A stretch of 49,427 nucleotides of DNA from an uncultured Rubrobacteraceae bacterium. Lineage in GTDB: Bacteria; Actinomycetota; Rubrobacteria; Rubrobacterales; Rubrobacteraceae. The position numbers and the translations under genes were made by a program. The notes beneath the pieces were generated by a model that ran no database searches, had not been told where the DNA came from, and saw only the letters and a program-made list of their open reading frames with translations. The stretch lies in NCBI GenBank assembly GCA_902806055.1, contig CADCVD010000028.1, positions 1 through 49,427 of the forward strand. The letters run 5' to 3'. Position 1 is the stretch's first letter, and each line of letters opens with the position of its first letter. Below are positions 8,197-17,297 of the stretch, piece by piece.

Positions 8197-8225
8197 TTGA
8201 CAGAGACGCAGTGTCTCAATAAACT
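8197..8225 (+). promoter_or_regulatory. Promoter with TetR operator in its spacer
   Basis: TTGACA (8197-8202) and TAAACT (8220-8225) are separated by exactly 17 bases. The spacer is filled by the palindrome GAGAC-GCAGT-GTCTC (8203-8217). It reads toward the small membrane protein at 8279. A repressor bound here would block RNA polymerase directly, and the adjacent TetR gene is the natural candidate. Confidence 0.75.
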
Positions 8226-8278
8226 GTTGACATCATGAATGAAGCCTCGGCAACCTCGCACGAGGAGAGGAGACGCAC

Positions 8279-8452
8279 ATGGCTAACCGACCTCGCTATC
8301 CCGGGACACCACGCTGGGTGAAGGTATTTGGGATCGTTGCGATCGTCCTGGTCCTGCTGTTCGGGGGTCTCATGCTTCTCAGCGGTAGTAACCACGGCCC
8401 TGGTCGCCACACACCGTCCGGTGACGCTAATGACCAAGTAACCGCCCTCTAG
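8279..8452 (+). CDS. Small single-span membrane protein
   Basis: This 57-residue protein starts MANRPRYPGTPRWVKVFG, has one hydrophobic helix (about residues 18-35) and ends with a Gly/His/Pro-rich tail (NHGPGRHTPSGDAN). Similar small proteins with a GPGRHTPSGD tail occur in actinobacteria beside regulators; no function is known to me. It has a GAGGAGAGGAG ribosome site. It is the first gene under the TetR-type promoter and precedes the DUF2269 gene by 39 bases, so the two probably form one unit. Confidence 0.75.
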   Translation: MANRPRYPGTPRWVKVFGIVAIVLVLLFGGLMLLSGSNHGPGRHTPSGDANDQVTAL

Positions 8453-8491
8453 CGTGATAGAAGACCACGCACCGCCGGAGGGCGGCCGCGG

Positions 8492-9016
8492 ATGATCATG
8501 CCACCCCGCCTCCGCAAGTTCGCGCTCGCCACGCATATCACTCTCGCGGTCGGCTGGATTGGCGCGGTCGCTGGCTATATAGCTCTCGACGTTGCCGCCG
8601 CTACCAGCCAGGATGCTCAGACGTTGCGTGCCGCCTATCTCGCGATGGAGCTGATCGCCCGGTATGTCATCGTCCCGTTAGCCATCGCCTCACTGCTGAC
8701 CGGGCTTGTCATGTCACTGGGGACCAGGTGGGGCTTGTTTCGGCACTATTGGGTCCTGATCTCACTCCTGTTGACCATAACCGCCACTGTCGTCTTACTG
8801 GTGGAAATGGAGACAATCAGCTACTTCGCAGACATAGCAGCAGATCCGAAAACGTCCAGTGACGATCTCCGCGCGCTGGGGAGCACATTGGTCCACTCCG
8901 TGGGCGGTACGGTGGTGTTGCTCGTGATCCTCGTGCTGAATGTATATAAGCCGCGGGGCATGACCTGGTACGGGTGGCATAAGCAGAACGAGCAGCGTAA
9001 GGTGTCGCAGCCATAG
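8492..9016 (+). CDS. DUF2269-like integral membrane protein
   Basis: This 174-residue protein has four predicted membrane helices (about 11-33, 50-72, 80-104, 131-149). Conserved-looking features are an early His in HITLAVGWIGAVAGY, the segment GLVMSLGTRWGLFRHYWVLI, and a C-terminal YKPRGMTWYGWHKQ. This matches the DUF2269 type, whose function is unknown. GGAGGG precedes the ATG. The pair with the upstream small protein and the divergent TetR regulator suggests a membrane stress or efflux role, which is inference. From 9017 to 9295 there is no supported gene. Confidence 0.8.
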   Translation: MIMPPRLRKFALATHITLAVGWIGAVAGYIALDVAAATSQDAQTLRAAYLAMELIARYVIVPLAIASLLTGLVMSLGTRWGLFRHYWVLISLLLTITATVVLLVEMETISYFADIAADPKTSSDDLRALGSTLVHSVGGTVVLLVILVLNVYKPRGMTWYGWHKQNEQRKVSQP

Positions 9017-9295
9017 ACCAGTGACTCGCCCTCTGCTCCCGGCGCGCTTGACGGTTCAGATGGTCGTCGTGACCATCACTAGCCACTATATGGTAGGTCT
9101 CGCGGGAGGCCTCATTCTCCAGGCCTTCCATGTGTGGCTGATGTCGGTAGCGCAGGTGAAGCTCCCGAGGACTAAGCCACTGGCTTCGCAACGCCCGGTC
9201 TGCGGGTCGGCGCCCGAGATGCTGTTAGCTAGGGCGTGCTGGCGTCAGGCATCTCCGCATATATCCCCCGGTCCGCCCTGGCGAGTCGCTTGGGC

Positions 9296-9960
9296 TTAGC
9301 CGCGACCACGGGTGCCACAAGGCTGATCCCGCACCGCACTGGGCAGAAGGCCCACATGCGCCCAGTCGATACGCTCGAGCGGCGGCTGCGGGTCGTAGTC
9401 GATCGCCAGCTGCACCCGCTGGGCTGTGGCCTCGTCGGTCAGCCTCGATGCCAGGTACAGTCCCATGTCGATCCCGGCAGACCCGCCCGCCGAGGTGAGA
9501 AACTTGCCATCCTCTACCCACCGTTCCTGGGCGTACTTCGCGCCCAGGCTCTCCAGGAGCTCGCCGTAAGCCCAGTGGGTCGCCGCCCGTCGCTCTTTTA
9601 GCAGGCCAGCCGCGGCGAGGACGAGCGCCCCGTTCCCTGTCGATCCAATCAGCTCGGCCGTCTCCGCCGCGGAGCGCACATAGGCTAACACCGATGCGTC
9701 CTTCATCGCGTGAATCGTGGCCGCCCCCCACCCGGGATGATGACGGCGAAGGGATCCGACACCTCTCCGAAGGGCTTGGCCGGGATCATTTGGAGCGGCG
9801 TGTCGGTGTCCATCGGCTCGATGCGCTCGCCCACCACGACGGTCCGGAACGGCCATCCGATCCCCAGGTCCCGGAGGACCGTCAGCGGCCCGACCAGGTC
9901 CAGCGGTGTCACCCCCGGATACAACGTGAAGACGATGGGTTTCTTTTTCTTCGAGGGCAT
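9296..9960 (-). pseudogene. DJ-1/PfpI family protein, frameshifted
   Basis: The first 79 or so residues (from ATG 9960, with GGAGG upstream) end at VIIPGGG in one frame. The rest, from AATIHAMKD to YDPQPPLERIDWAH, is in another frame. The switch falls at a run of six G on the coding strand (9724-9729); a seventh G would restore one protein of about 220 residues. The joined product resembles DJ-1/PfpI-type amidotransferase-fold proteins. At the nucleophile elbow, where relatives read roughly SVCTGAL, it reads STGNGAL, so the catalytic Cys seems to be Gly. It follows the multicopper oxidase gene by 51 bases on the same strand. Confidence 0.8.
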
Positions 9961-10011
9961 GGCTCCGTGCCTCCTTCCACCTCCGCTCGGATTCGAGCGC
10001 GCTCTCCGTCG

Positions 10012-11508
10012 CTACTGGTGTACCTGGAAGCTCAGCATCATCCCGCCCTCCAGGTGCTCGGCAATGTGGCAGTGCGCCATCCAGCTCCCGGGGTTGCTCA
10101 TCTCCATCAGCAGGTTCACAGTCTCGCCCGTCCGGATGAGCACGGTGTCTTTCCACACCAGGTTCTCATTCGGCACCCCGTCCCGGCTCAGGACGAGAAA
10201 GCGCTCGCCGTGGATGTGGAAGGGATGCTGCATGGGGTGGTCCGAGTGCGGATCGTTCACTATGCGGACTTTCACACGGTCCCCGACCCTGAACGACCAG
10301 TGGATCCCGTGGTTCTCTGCCCCTGTCTCGCGGTCCACCAGCTTCCAGGACATATTCCTGGGAGTCGTCATCTGGTTGTGCATCTCCATCGTGTCTTCCC
10401 ACTCTATCTCGACATGAGAGTACCCTCCACCATGGTGCTGCATGCCTGTCATCTCGGCCACCAGCGCCAGCGTCTTGTCAGGAGGGCGCTGCAGGTCGGC
10501 CTCAAGCCTCGCCCGCTCCGCCACGAGCTCGGGACTGGTGCGTAGCGTGGAGAACTCCCGCGCGTAGGAGCGCTCGATCGGCGTCTCGTGCACGGTGACA
10601 GTTCCGAGGGTGTAGGCTTGCTCCGGCGTGCGGTGCTCCAGCCGCAACGGGCCCGCTTGCTGAAAGAGCACGTCGATAATGACGCGCTCGGAGGGTGCAA
10701 TCAGCACCTCGGCGACGAGCTGCTCGCGCTCGATCCGCCCGCTGTCGCCCCCTACCAGCTTCATACGGGCGCCGGGGATGCGGAAGTTGAACGGGCGAGC
10801 GTTGGCGGTATTGGTCAGGTACAAGCGCACCACCTCGCCCCGCCCTGCCTCTATTGAGTACTCGGTCTCCCCGTTCACCAGCATCACGTTGCCGTAGCGC
10901 CCCATCGCCGTCCGGTCGGACTCGGTCTGGCTAAACGGGGCTATGTTGCCGCCCTCCAGGAGGATGTCGTCGAGCACCAGAGCCAGTTCACGATGCACAG
11001 GCGCCCAATAGGCGGGATCGATCGGGGCGACGATGATGTTGCCGTAGAGCCCCAGCTCTTGGGTGTAGTCCTCCCGGACATGTGGGTGGTACCAGTAGAT
11101 ACCGGAGTCGGGGAAGCGGAGCTTGTACGTGAAGCCGCCGCCGACTGGAATGGGGGTTTGCATACCCTGGTGGTGAGCGCGGGGCACGCCGTCGTAGCGG
11201 TTGTCTAACCTGAGGCCGTGCCAGTGCACCGTGGTCTCGATGTCCGCCTCGTTCGTGAAGTTGATTGTCACCTCCGAGCCCTGCGATACCCTCAGGGTGG
11301 GTCCCGGGATCGAGCCGTTGTAGGCGAGCATTCTCACAACCGCCTCGCCCAGGCGCTTGCGCACAGGGGTCGCCTTGAGATCGAAACTATCGCCATCCCT
11401 CAGCTCGACTATCTCGGTGCTGGTCGCATCGCGTAGGCCGGTGGTATCCGCCGAGAACAGGTTCCTCATGGTGCCTGTTGCTGCCCTATAAATTTCGCCC
11501 TGTCTCAT
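10012..11508 (-). CDS. Multicopper oxidase
   Basis: This 498-residue three-domain multicopper oxidase keeps all four copper-ligand motifs: HWHG at 95-98, WYHPH at 139-143, HPFHIHG near residue 430, and HCHIAEHLEGGM near the C-terminus, with Met as the axial ligand of the blue copper. Such enzymes oxidise Cu(I), metals or phenols with O2. No export signal is visible at the N-terminus, so it is either cytoplasmic or the start is mis-set. It has its own 250-base leader after the nuoN-like gene and lies at the end of the copper gene run, which makes cuprous oxidase a reasonable inference. A GGAG lies 12 bases upstream of the chosen ATG. Confidence 0.9.
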   Translation of the reverse strand: MRQGEIYRAATGTMRNLFSADTTGLRDATSTEIVELRDGDSFDLKATPVRKRLGEAVVRMLAYNGSIPGPTLRVSQGSEVTINFTNEADIETTVHWHGLRLDNRYDGVPRAHHQGMQTPIPVGGGFTYKLRFPDSGIYWYHPHVREDYTQELGLYGNIIVAPIDPAYWAPVHRELALVLDDILLEGGNIAPFSQTESDRTAMGRYGNVMLVNGETEYSIEAGRGEVVRLYLTNTANARPFNFRIPGARMKLVGGDSGRIEREQLVAEVLIAPSERVIIDVLFQQAGPLRLEHRTPEQAYTLGTVTVHETPIERSYAREFSTLRTSPELVAERARLEADLQRPPDKTLALVAEMTGMQHHGGGYSHVEIEWEDTMEMHNQMTTPRNMSWKLVDRETGAENHGIHWSFRVGDRVKVRIVNDPHSDHPMQHPFHIHGERFLVLSRDGVPNENLVWKDTVLIRTGETVNLLMEMSNPGSWMAHCHIAEHLEGGMMLSFQVHQ

Positions 11509-11759
11509 TATCAGTCGTCACTCCTTTAGCTCGATACCTCAGACCCTGGCCCGTCAGCTAGAACCGAGCAACAACGCAAGCTATAGCGGACTCCGTGGTA
11601 CAGGAGCTGTGCAACCACTAGGAAGATGGCCAAGAGCTCGCCCCTGGTCGTCAAGAATGCGCTTAGTTGCCTAAGCTTCACGCTTGGCACTAACGTAATT
11701 ATATCTTCATAGCGAACTCATGGCTGCGCCCTAGACGGCGCGCTAAGTTACGTAGCGCC

Positions 11760-13187
11760 CTACATAACCCCGCCCAGGAGTGCCTGCGCCGCGAGCCCCA
11801 CGGCCACCGTGGCGACCAGGGCAACCATACAGACCGCCGTGACCGATCGCGCAAAAGTGGGCTCCTCCTTGGGCACCTGATACATCGGGACGACAATACG
11901 TAAGTAGACGGCCAAAGAGAGGACGCTGTTGAGTATGGCGACCACGGCCAGCCAGACAAAGCCGGCCTCTATCGCGGCGCCGAAGAGGAGAAACTTGCCG
12001 ACGAAGCCAGCTAGGGGCGGTACACCTACGAGCGAGATCAAAAATACTACCATTGCCGCCCCCGCCGCCGGCCTCGACCGCCCGAGCCCCGCAAAGTCCC
12101 GCAACTCCCTCCCGGCGAGCGCGACTACAGCGAACGTCCCAAGGTTCATCGCGGCGTAGGCTGCAGCGAAGACCACCAGCGCCGGCAGCGCGAGGTCGCC
12201 CCGCTCTACGGCGACGACGCCTAGCAAGAAATAGCCCGATTGCGCGATCGAGGAGTAGGCGAGCAGCCGAACTACGTTCTGTTGCACGAGCGCCGCGAGG
12301 TTGCCGTAGGTCATCGAAAGTACGGCGAGAGCCGCGACGACGGACGGCCAGCCGGTGCTGATAGGAAGGTCGCGCACAACCTGGGCAAGGCCGAAGATCG
12401 CGCCGATCTTCGGTACGACCGAGAGGTAAGCCGCAATGGAGACGGGCGCCCCGTCGTAGGCGTCGGGTGCCCAGAAGTGGAAGGGCGCTACCGCGGCCTT
12501 GTACCCGAGGCCGACGAGAGCCGCGACGAGCCCCGCAGCGGCCGCGAGCGGCGCGCCTTCGAGCGCGCCGAGGTCCGAGAGCAGCGTCGAGCCCGCAGCG
12601 CCGTACCAGTATGTCAATCCGAAGATCATGACGGCCCCAGTGACGGAACCGAAGACGAGGAACTTCATCGCGCCTTCGGTGGCGCGGTCGTCGCGCGAGT
12701 AGGCTGCAAGCGCAAAGGAGCCGAGGCTAGAGAGTAGAACGCCGAGTACGACGAACATGATGTCTCCGGCACCCGCGAGCGCGATGGCTCCCAAGGTTGT
12801 AAAGGAGAGGAGGGCGTAGACGGTACCCTCGCGGTCGGTGTCCTTGACCTCGTGGTAGGCGAGTATCGTGGAGAGCGCGGTCGCGGGTGCAAGCGTCAGG
12901 ACGGACCAGAGGCTCAAGGCGTCTACGCGGTAGGTGTCCATAAATACGGTTGTCTCGGTACCGAGGAGCGGGACCGCGAGTGCGGTTGCGGCGAGGAGCC
13001 CGATCACGGTAAACGGGAGAGCAACCTTCGGCAGACGCAGCATCTCGAAGATGAGGGCGCCGACGGCCGTAAGGAGTACGGCGAGCTGCGGGGCGAGGAG
13101 TGCTAAGTCGCGGGCCATCTGCATCTGCGTGCCGCCGCCGTCCATATCCTCCATGCCGCCCATACTCTGTAGCACGAGCGCCATCAT
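11760..13187 (-). CDS. nuoN: Complex-I-like membrane subunit N
   Basis: This 475-residue antiporter-like subunit has about 13-14 helices. It keeps the TM7/TM8 lysine region GYKAAVAPFHFWAPDAYDGAP. In ordinary NuoN, the TM5 motif LGLELLSL carries a key Glu; here the aligned stretch is LGVLLSSL (about 148-155), with no acid. The N-terminal 24 residues include seven Met (SMGGMEDMDGGGTQMQM), which is unusual and suggests metal contact. The start overlaps the nuoM stop by 4 bases (ATGA). It is the last gene of the complex-I-like operon. The family is secure; altered ion coupling is inferred. Confidence 0.9.
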   Translation of the reverse strand: MMALVLQSMGGMEDMDGGGTQMQMARDLALLAPQLAVLLTAVGALIFEMLRLPKVALPFTVIGLLAATALAVPLLGTETTVFMDTYRVDALSLWSVLTLAPATALSTILAYHEVKDTDREGTVYALLSFTTLGAIALAGAGDIMFVVLGVLLSSLGSFALAAYSRDDRATEGAMKFLVFGSVTGAVMIFGLTYWYGAAGSTLLSDLGALEGAPLAAAAGLVAALVGLGYKAAVAPFHFWAPDAYDGAPVSIAAYLSVVPKIGAIFGLAQVVRDLPISTGWPSVVAALAVLSMTYGNLAALVQQNVVRLLAYSSIAQSGYFLLGVVAVERGDLALPALVVFAAAYAAMNLGTFAVVALAGRELRDFAGLGRSRPAAGAAMVVFLISLVGVPPLAGFVGKFLLFGAAIEAGFVWLAVVAILNSVLSLAVYLRIVVPMYQVPKEEPTFARSVTAVCMVALVATVAVGLAAQALLGGVM

Positions 13188-14653
13188 GGCAGCAGCGCCT
13201 CTGTCGTCGCGTGGATTACGTCGAGTAGCAGAAACGGCACCACCCCGATCAGGACAGTCAAGATGAGGAGCGGCACGATCGCCGAGGCCTCCCGGCCGCC
13301 CATGTCCTTCATCCCCTCACGCTCCTCTTGAGCCTCACCAAGAAAGGCGACCTGTATCGCGCGCAGGTACAGTCCGGCGGTGACTACAATCCCGAGGGTG
13401 ACGATCACGGCTGCGGGGTAGACATATAACGTACCGAGGAAGATCTGGAACTCCGCCGGGAAGTGCGCCAACCCCGGCAACCCCAACGAGGCGAAGGCCG
13501 CCAGAACGAAGGCCCATCCAAGCCCGGGCACGACCCGGAGCAGGCCGCCGAACTTGCCCATCTCGCGGGTGTGCGCCCGCTCCTGAAGCATCCCGACCAG
13601 GAGGAACAGGGAGCCCGTGACGACCCCGTGGCTCACCATCTGCAAGACCGCCCCGTCAAGCGCTAGCGACCGTGCTGACAGGTCGGTAGCCGCAGCGGCC
13701 ACTGCCACCCCGAGGACGACGTAGCCCATATGGTTGACGCTGGTGTAGGCGACGAGGCGCTTGAGATCTGTCTGTCCCAGGGCTACAAAGGCCCCGTAGA
13801 GGGCGCTGAACGCCCCGAGGGCGACCACCACCGGGGCCAAGGCGCGAAAGGCGTCGGGGGTCATCTGGAGCGCGAAGCGCACCAGACCGTAGGTGCCAAG
13901 CTTCAGGAGGACGCCGGCCAGGATCACGCTGCCCGCCGTAGGCGCCTCGACATGCGCCGCCGGGAGCCAGGTGTGCACCGGGAAGACCGGGATCTTGACG
14001 AAGAAGGTCACGAGCATGGCGATCAAGGCGAGGGTCGCCGCGAGGCCCGTGAGGGGCGGGTTGGCGATCAGCTCGCGCATGTCGAAGGTGTTCGGATCGC
14101 TACCGAGGTATAAGGCCAGGATCGCCAGCAGCAGCGGCAGGCTGCCGAGAAGGGTGTAGAGAAAGAAGGTGAGGGCGGCCCGTTGACGCCCCTCGTAGCC
14201 CCAACCTGCGATGACGAAGTACATACCGACGAGCGTCACCTCGAAGAAGACGTAGAAGAGGACCGCGTCGAGAGCGACGAAGACGCCGATAGAGGCGGTC
14301 TCCAGGAGGAGGAAGAGTGCCACGTAGGAGCGTGCCCGCTCGGTAATGTGTGAAGAGAACAGGAGCGAGACGAAGAAGAGCACCGCTGTCATGAGGACGA
14401 GCGGAAGGCTTATGCCATCCACGCCGACCCGGTAGGCCGCATTCAAGGAGGGAATCCATGCTATCTCCTCGACCTGTGAGAATCCCTCCCCCGTCACACC
14501 GCGCGCCCACACGAGGAGAGACCCAAGCAGGGTGAGCCCGGAGGCGACGATGCCGACCGCGTGCGCGAGGCGGGGCGGGGAGCCGCGCATGAGCACGAGG
14601 AGCGTCGCGCCGACTAGCGGGAGGAAGAGCGTAATGGAGACGAGCGGGAGCAT
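13184..14653 (-). CDS. nuoM: Complex-I-like membrane subunit M
   Basis: This 489-residue MrpD/NuoM-type ion-translocating subunit keeps the TM5 glutamate (YVFFEVTLVGMYF) and the KIPVFPVHTWLPAAHVEAPT loop with its Lys and His, so its half-channels look intact. It is encoded 15 bases after nuoL and overlaps nuoN by 4 bases. Length and motifs are normal for the family. It should sit in the membrane arm between L and N. Confidence 0.93.
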   Translation of the reverse strand: MLPLVSITLFLPLVGATLLVLMRGSPPRLAHAVGIVASGLTLLGSLLVWARGVTGEGFSQVEEIAWIPSLNAAYRVGVDGISLPLVLMTAVLFFVSLLFSSHITERARSYVALFLLLETASIGVFVALDAVLFYVFFEVTLVGMYFVIAGWGYEGRQRAALTFFLYTLLGSLPLLLAILALYLGSDPNTFDMRELIANPPLTGLAATLALIAMLVTFFVKIPVFPVHTWLPAAHVEAPTAGSVILAGVLLKLGTYGLVRFALQMTPDAFRALAPVVVALGAFSALYGAFVALGQTDLKRLVAYTSVNHMGYVVLGVAVAAAATDLSARSLALDGAVLQMVSHGVVTGSLFLLVGMLQERAHTREMGKFGGLLRVVPGLGWAFVLAAFASLGLPGLAHFPAEFQIFLGTLYVYPAAVIVTLGIVVTAGLYLRAIQVAFLGEAQEEREGMKDMGGREASAIVPLLILTVLIGVVPFLLLDVIHATTEALLP

Positions 14654-14668
14654 CTTGGAGACCTCTTT

Positions 14669-16492
14669 CTACAAACCTAGGGAACTGACGATCAGGAGCG
14701 CAAAGACCAGGGCGCCCCCAACGGTAGCGAGCAGGAGCTCCCTGTGGACGAGGCCCGTTTGCAGCTCGCGGGCCCTGCTCCCGAGCTGCTGGGTACCTCG
14801 CACGAGCGCGGCGACGAGGCGGTCTATACCCTTATCGTCGGTCGCACGGGAGGCGGCGGCCACCGCAAGCGCTGCCGAGCCGACCGCGAGCACGCCGGCG
14901 TGGATGCCCCGGTCGAGGGAGTCGAGGGTGCGCGCGAAGGCTAGCATCGGCTGGGCTACGAGCCCGTCGAATCCACCGCCGACACGAAACCCCTGACCCG
15001 CGACCCTGGAGAGGGGTCCGAGCAGGCGGGAGGCGGGCAGCGTCCAGCCCAAGGCCAGCCCGGTCAACGCCGCGACGAGGCCCAAGGCGGCGCTGATCAC
15101 CTCCTCCTCCGGCGCCTCGGCCCCAACCAGCTCAGCGATGGGCGGCAGGGCGAAGCCTAGGAGGGCCGCCATAACCACGAGAACAGCGAAGCCCGCGCCC
15201 ATCCACCTGGTTCCTACAACCGCCGGTTCGCTCTGTGTTTCGCCACGCCACAGAAGCCGCAGAGCGCGGGCGACGTAGAGGCCGGTGAGCAGGGTTCCGG
15301 CGAGGGCTAGCGGAGCGAGAAGCGAGGCGTAGGGCGAGGAGAAGGAGGCCGCCAGGATCGCGTCTTTCGACCAGAAGCCGCTCAACGGCGGGATGCCGGC
15401 TAGAGCGAGGCCCGCCACAACAAAGCCAAAGAAGGTGAGACGGCGCGCGCGACCTACCCCTTCAAGATCGGCAAACTGCGTGGATCCTCGGGCCTGCTGA
15501 AAGACGCCGGCACCGAGGAAGAGCGCGCTCTTCATGGCGGCGTGCGCGAGGAGATGGAAGAGGGCGGCGACGGGGAACCCCGCGCCGACGGCGAGCAGCA
15601 TGAGGCCGTACTGGCTAGATGTCGAGGCCGCGAGCAACCTCTTCAGGTCGCGCTGGACGAGGGCCGTGGCCCCGGTCACGAGCGCCGTCAGGCCGCCCAA
15701 GAGGCCCACGGCGACGAGTACGATCGGCGGGAGCAGCGGGAAGGCGCGTATCAAGAGGATCGCTCCGGCGGCGACGAGCGCCGCGGAGTGCAGGAGGGCG
15801 GAGACCGGGGTGGGACCGCTCATAGCGTCCATAAGCCAGCCGTGCAGCGGCACCTGGGCTGACTTACCCGCGGCGGCGAGGAGCAGGAAGAGGCCGGCGG
15901 TGACGGCACCAGCGCCGTTCACCTCCATGGTACGCGAGATCTCGCTCGTGCCGGTCTGCGCGATCAGGACGAAGATCGCGACGTAGAGCCCGAGGTCAGC
16001 GGTGCGAGTGTAGAGAAAGGCGCGCGTGGCGGATCGCCCCACTCCGGGGCGTTCGAACCAGAACCCGATCAGGAGGTATGACGAGAACCCTATAAGCTCC
16101 CACGCCGCGAGCAGGAGGACCCAGTCGCCCGCCAAGACGAGCGCTTGCATCGCCGCGACGAAGAACGACATCCCGGCAAAGAATCGGGACGCCCCCTCCT
16201 CGCCCCGCATGTATCCAACCGCGTAGACCATTACCGAGAAGCCCACGACCGCTACGGCCGTCGCGAGAAGGGCCGTCAAGGGCTCCGTGGTCAGGAGCAG
16301 CGGCAGCCCCGGCAAGCCCGGCAGCTCGGCGAAAGGACGTGCTTCACCGGCGACGCGCGAAAGCACGGTGAAAGCGGAGGCTAGCGAGACGCCGACCCCA
16401 GTCAGGGCAAGCATCGGGGCGCCCCGCATGAGCGAGAGGATCAGGGTGGCGGCAAGGAGGGGGCCGAGGATGATGAGGGCGAGGGTGATCAT
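14669..16492 (-). CDS. nuoL: Complex-I-like membrane subunit L
   Basis: This 607-residue subunit keeps the TM5 Glu (LLAAWELIGFSSYLLIGFW) and the Lys region GKSAQVPLHGWLMDAMSGPTPV. A C-terminal extension with a final membrane helix (about 580-605) is present, as in NuoL, where it carries the long lateral helix. It starts in an ATGA overlap with nuoK. The proton-transfer residues expected for a pump are visible, unlike those in the N subunit. Confidence 0.93.
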   Translation of the reverse strand: MITLALIILGPLLAATLILSLMRGAPMLALTGVGVSLASAFTVLSRVAGEARPFAELPGLPGLPLLLTTEPLTALLATAVAVVGFSVMVYAVGYMRGEEGASRFFAGMSFFVAAMQALVLAGDWVLLLAAWELIGFSSYLLIGFWFERPGVGRSATRAFLYTRTADLGLYVAIFVLIAQTGTSEISRTMEVNGAGAVTAGLFLLLAAAGKSAQVPLHGWLMDAMSGPTPVSALLHSAALVAAGAILLIRAFPLLPPIVLVAVGLLGGLTALVTGATALVQRDLKRLLAASTSSQYGLMLLAVGAGFPVAALFHLLAHAAMKSALFLGAGVFQQARGSTQFADLEGVGRARRLTFFGFVVAGLALAGIPPLSGFWSKDAILAASFSSPYASLLAPLALAGTLLTGLYVARALRLLWRGETQSEPAVVGTRWMGAGFAVLVVMAALLGFALPPIAELVGAEAPEEEVISAALGLVAALTGLALGWTLPASRLLGPLSRVAGQGFRVGGGFDGLVAQPMLAFARTLDSLDRGIHAGVLAVGSAALAVAAASRATDDKGIDRLVAALVRGTQQLGSRARELQTGLVHRELLLATVGGALVFALLIVSSLGL

Positions 16493-16797
16493 CCCTTGAG
16501 GTCCTGAGCCTCTTCCATCTCGACCGAACCCTTGGCGCGAAAGCGGCCGGTCCCGATACCGAAACCTACCGCCATCTCTAAGGCCATGACGGTCATGACG
16601 ATCAGGACGAACATCTGACCCGAGTAAGCCTCGGGGTGCAAAAAGCGCCAGAAGGCGACGAGGTTTACCATCGCGCCCCCGAGAATGACCTCGACGCCCA
16701 TCATGATCATGACCAGGTTCGTCTGCGAGAGCGCGCCGTAGAGCCCGACGCCAAAGAGTATCGCCCCGACGACGAGCGCGACAATCAGCGTGATCAC
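16489..16797 (-). CDS. nuoK: Complex-I-like membrane subunit K
   Basis: This is a 102-residue three-helix subunit. Both buried glutamates of the family can be seen, in MMGVEVILGGAMVNL and MTVMALEMAVGFGIG. The start is GTG in a GTGA overlap with nuoJ. Its length is normal for NuoK. Confidence 0.92.
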   Translation of the reverse strand: MITLIVALVVGAILFGVGLYGALSQTNLVMIMMGVEVILGGAMVNLVAFWRFLHPEAYSGQMFVLIVMTVMALEMAVGFGIGTGRFRAKGSVEMEEAQDLKG

Positions 16798-17297
16798 TTG
16801 CTACCCCTCCTCTTTATAGCGATCGCGGTCGCCGCGATCATGGCGGTGAGTATCGTCACGCCCGCAGTCTCGAAGATCAGCATCGACCGTTCCATGATCT
16901 CGATCCCGAGCTCGTAGACCTGCTCAGCCGGGCGCACGTCCGGGGCTATCGGTCCCCAATCGGCGAGGAAGGCGATGGCCAACGCAGCGAGAGCTCCCAG
17001 AGCTCCGGCGACCTGTGAGGCGCGCTTCTGATGGGTCATGTCCATCCCGCCGAGGCCGCCCGGGTCCATCATGTACATCACCATAAAGATCGCCATGATC
17101 GCCATCTCCGTGGCCATCATCATGATCTGCAACACCCCGAGAAACTCGGTCTGCATGGCGAGGAACATCCCCCCGATGGCCGCCTGCGAGAACAGGAGCG
17201 CCAGAGCCGAGCGTACCATCGAGGAGGTGCGAAAGACGACGACGGCGAACCAGATCGCCGCGAGCCCGAAGCACCCCGTAAAGATCGCCTGGATCAT
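16794..17297 (-). CDS. nuoJ: Complex-I-like membrane subunit J
   Basis: This 167-residue, five-helix subunit starts [11 protein letters not shown]. The TM3 region is strikingly Met-rich (IMMMATEMAIMAIFMVMYMM), followed by DPGGLGGMDMTHQ. Met-rich helices and loops are common in copper-handling proteins, so metal contact is possible. The ATG overlaps the nuoH stop (TGATG). The frame extends upstream into nuoH, but that part is not coding. Confidence 0.9.
   Translation of the reverse strand: MIQAIFTGCFGLAAIWFAVVVFRTSSMVRSALALLFSQAAIGGMFLAMQTEFLGVLQIMMMATEMAIMAIFMVMYMMDPGGLGGMDMTHQKRASQVAGALGALAALAIAFLADWGPIAPDVRPAEQVYELGIEIMERSMLIFETAGVTILTAMIAATAIAIKRRGSK

Noticed and set aside
9021-9299. Plus-strand frame of 92 codons after the DUF2269 gene
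   Set aside because: No good ribosome site, no recognisable motif, and it runs into the antisense of the PfpI gene.
11281-11300. CsoR-like ACCC...GGGT sequence
   Set aside because: Inside the multicopper-oxidase coding sequence and without the ATA/TAT ends.
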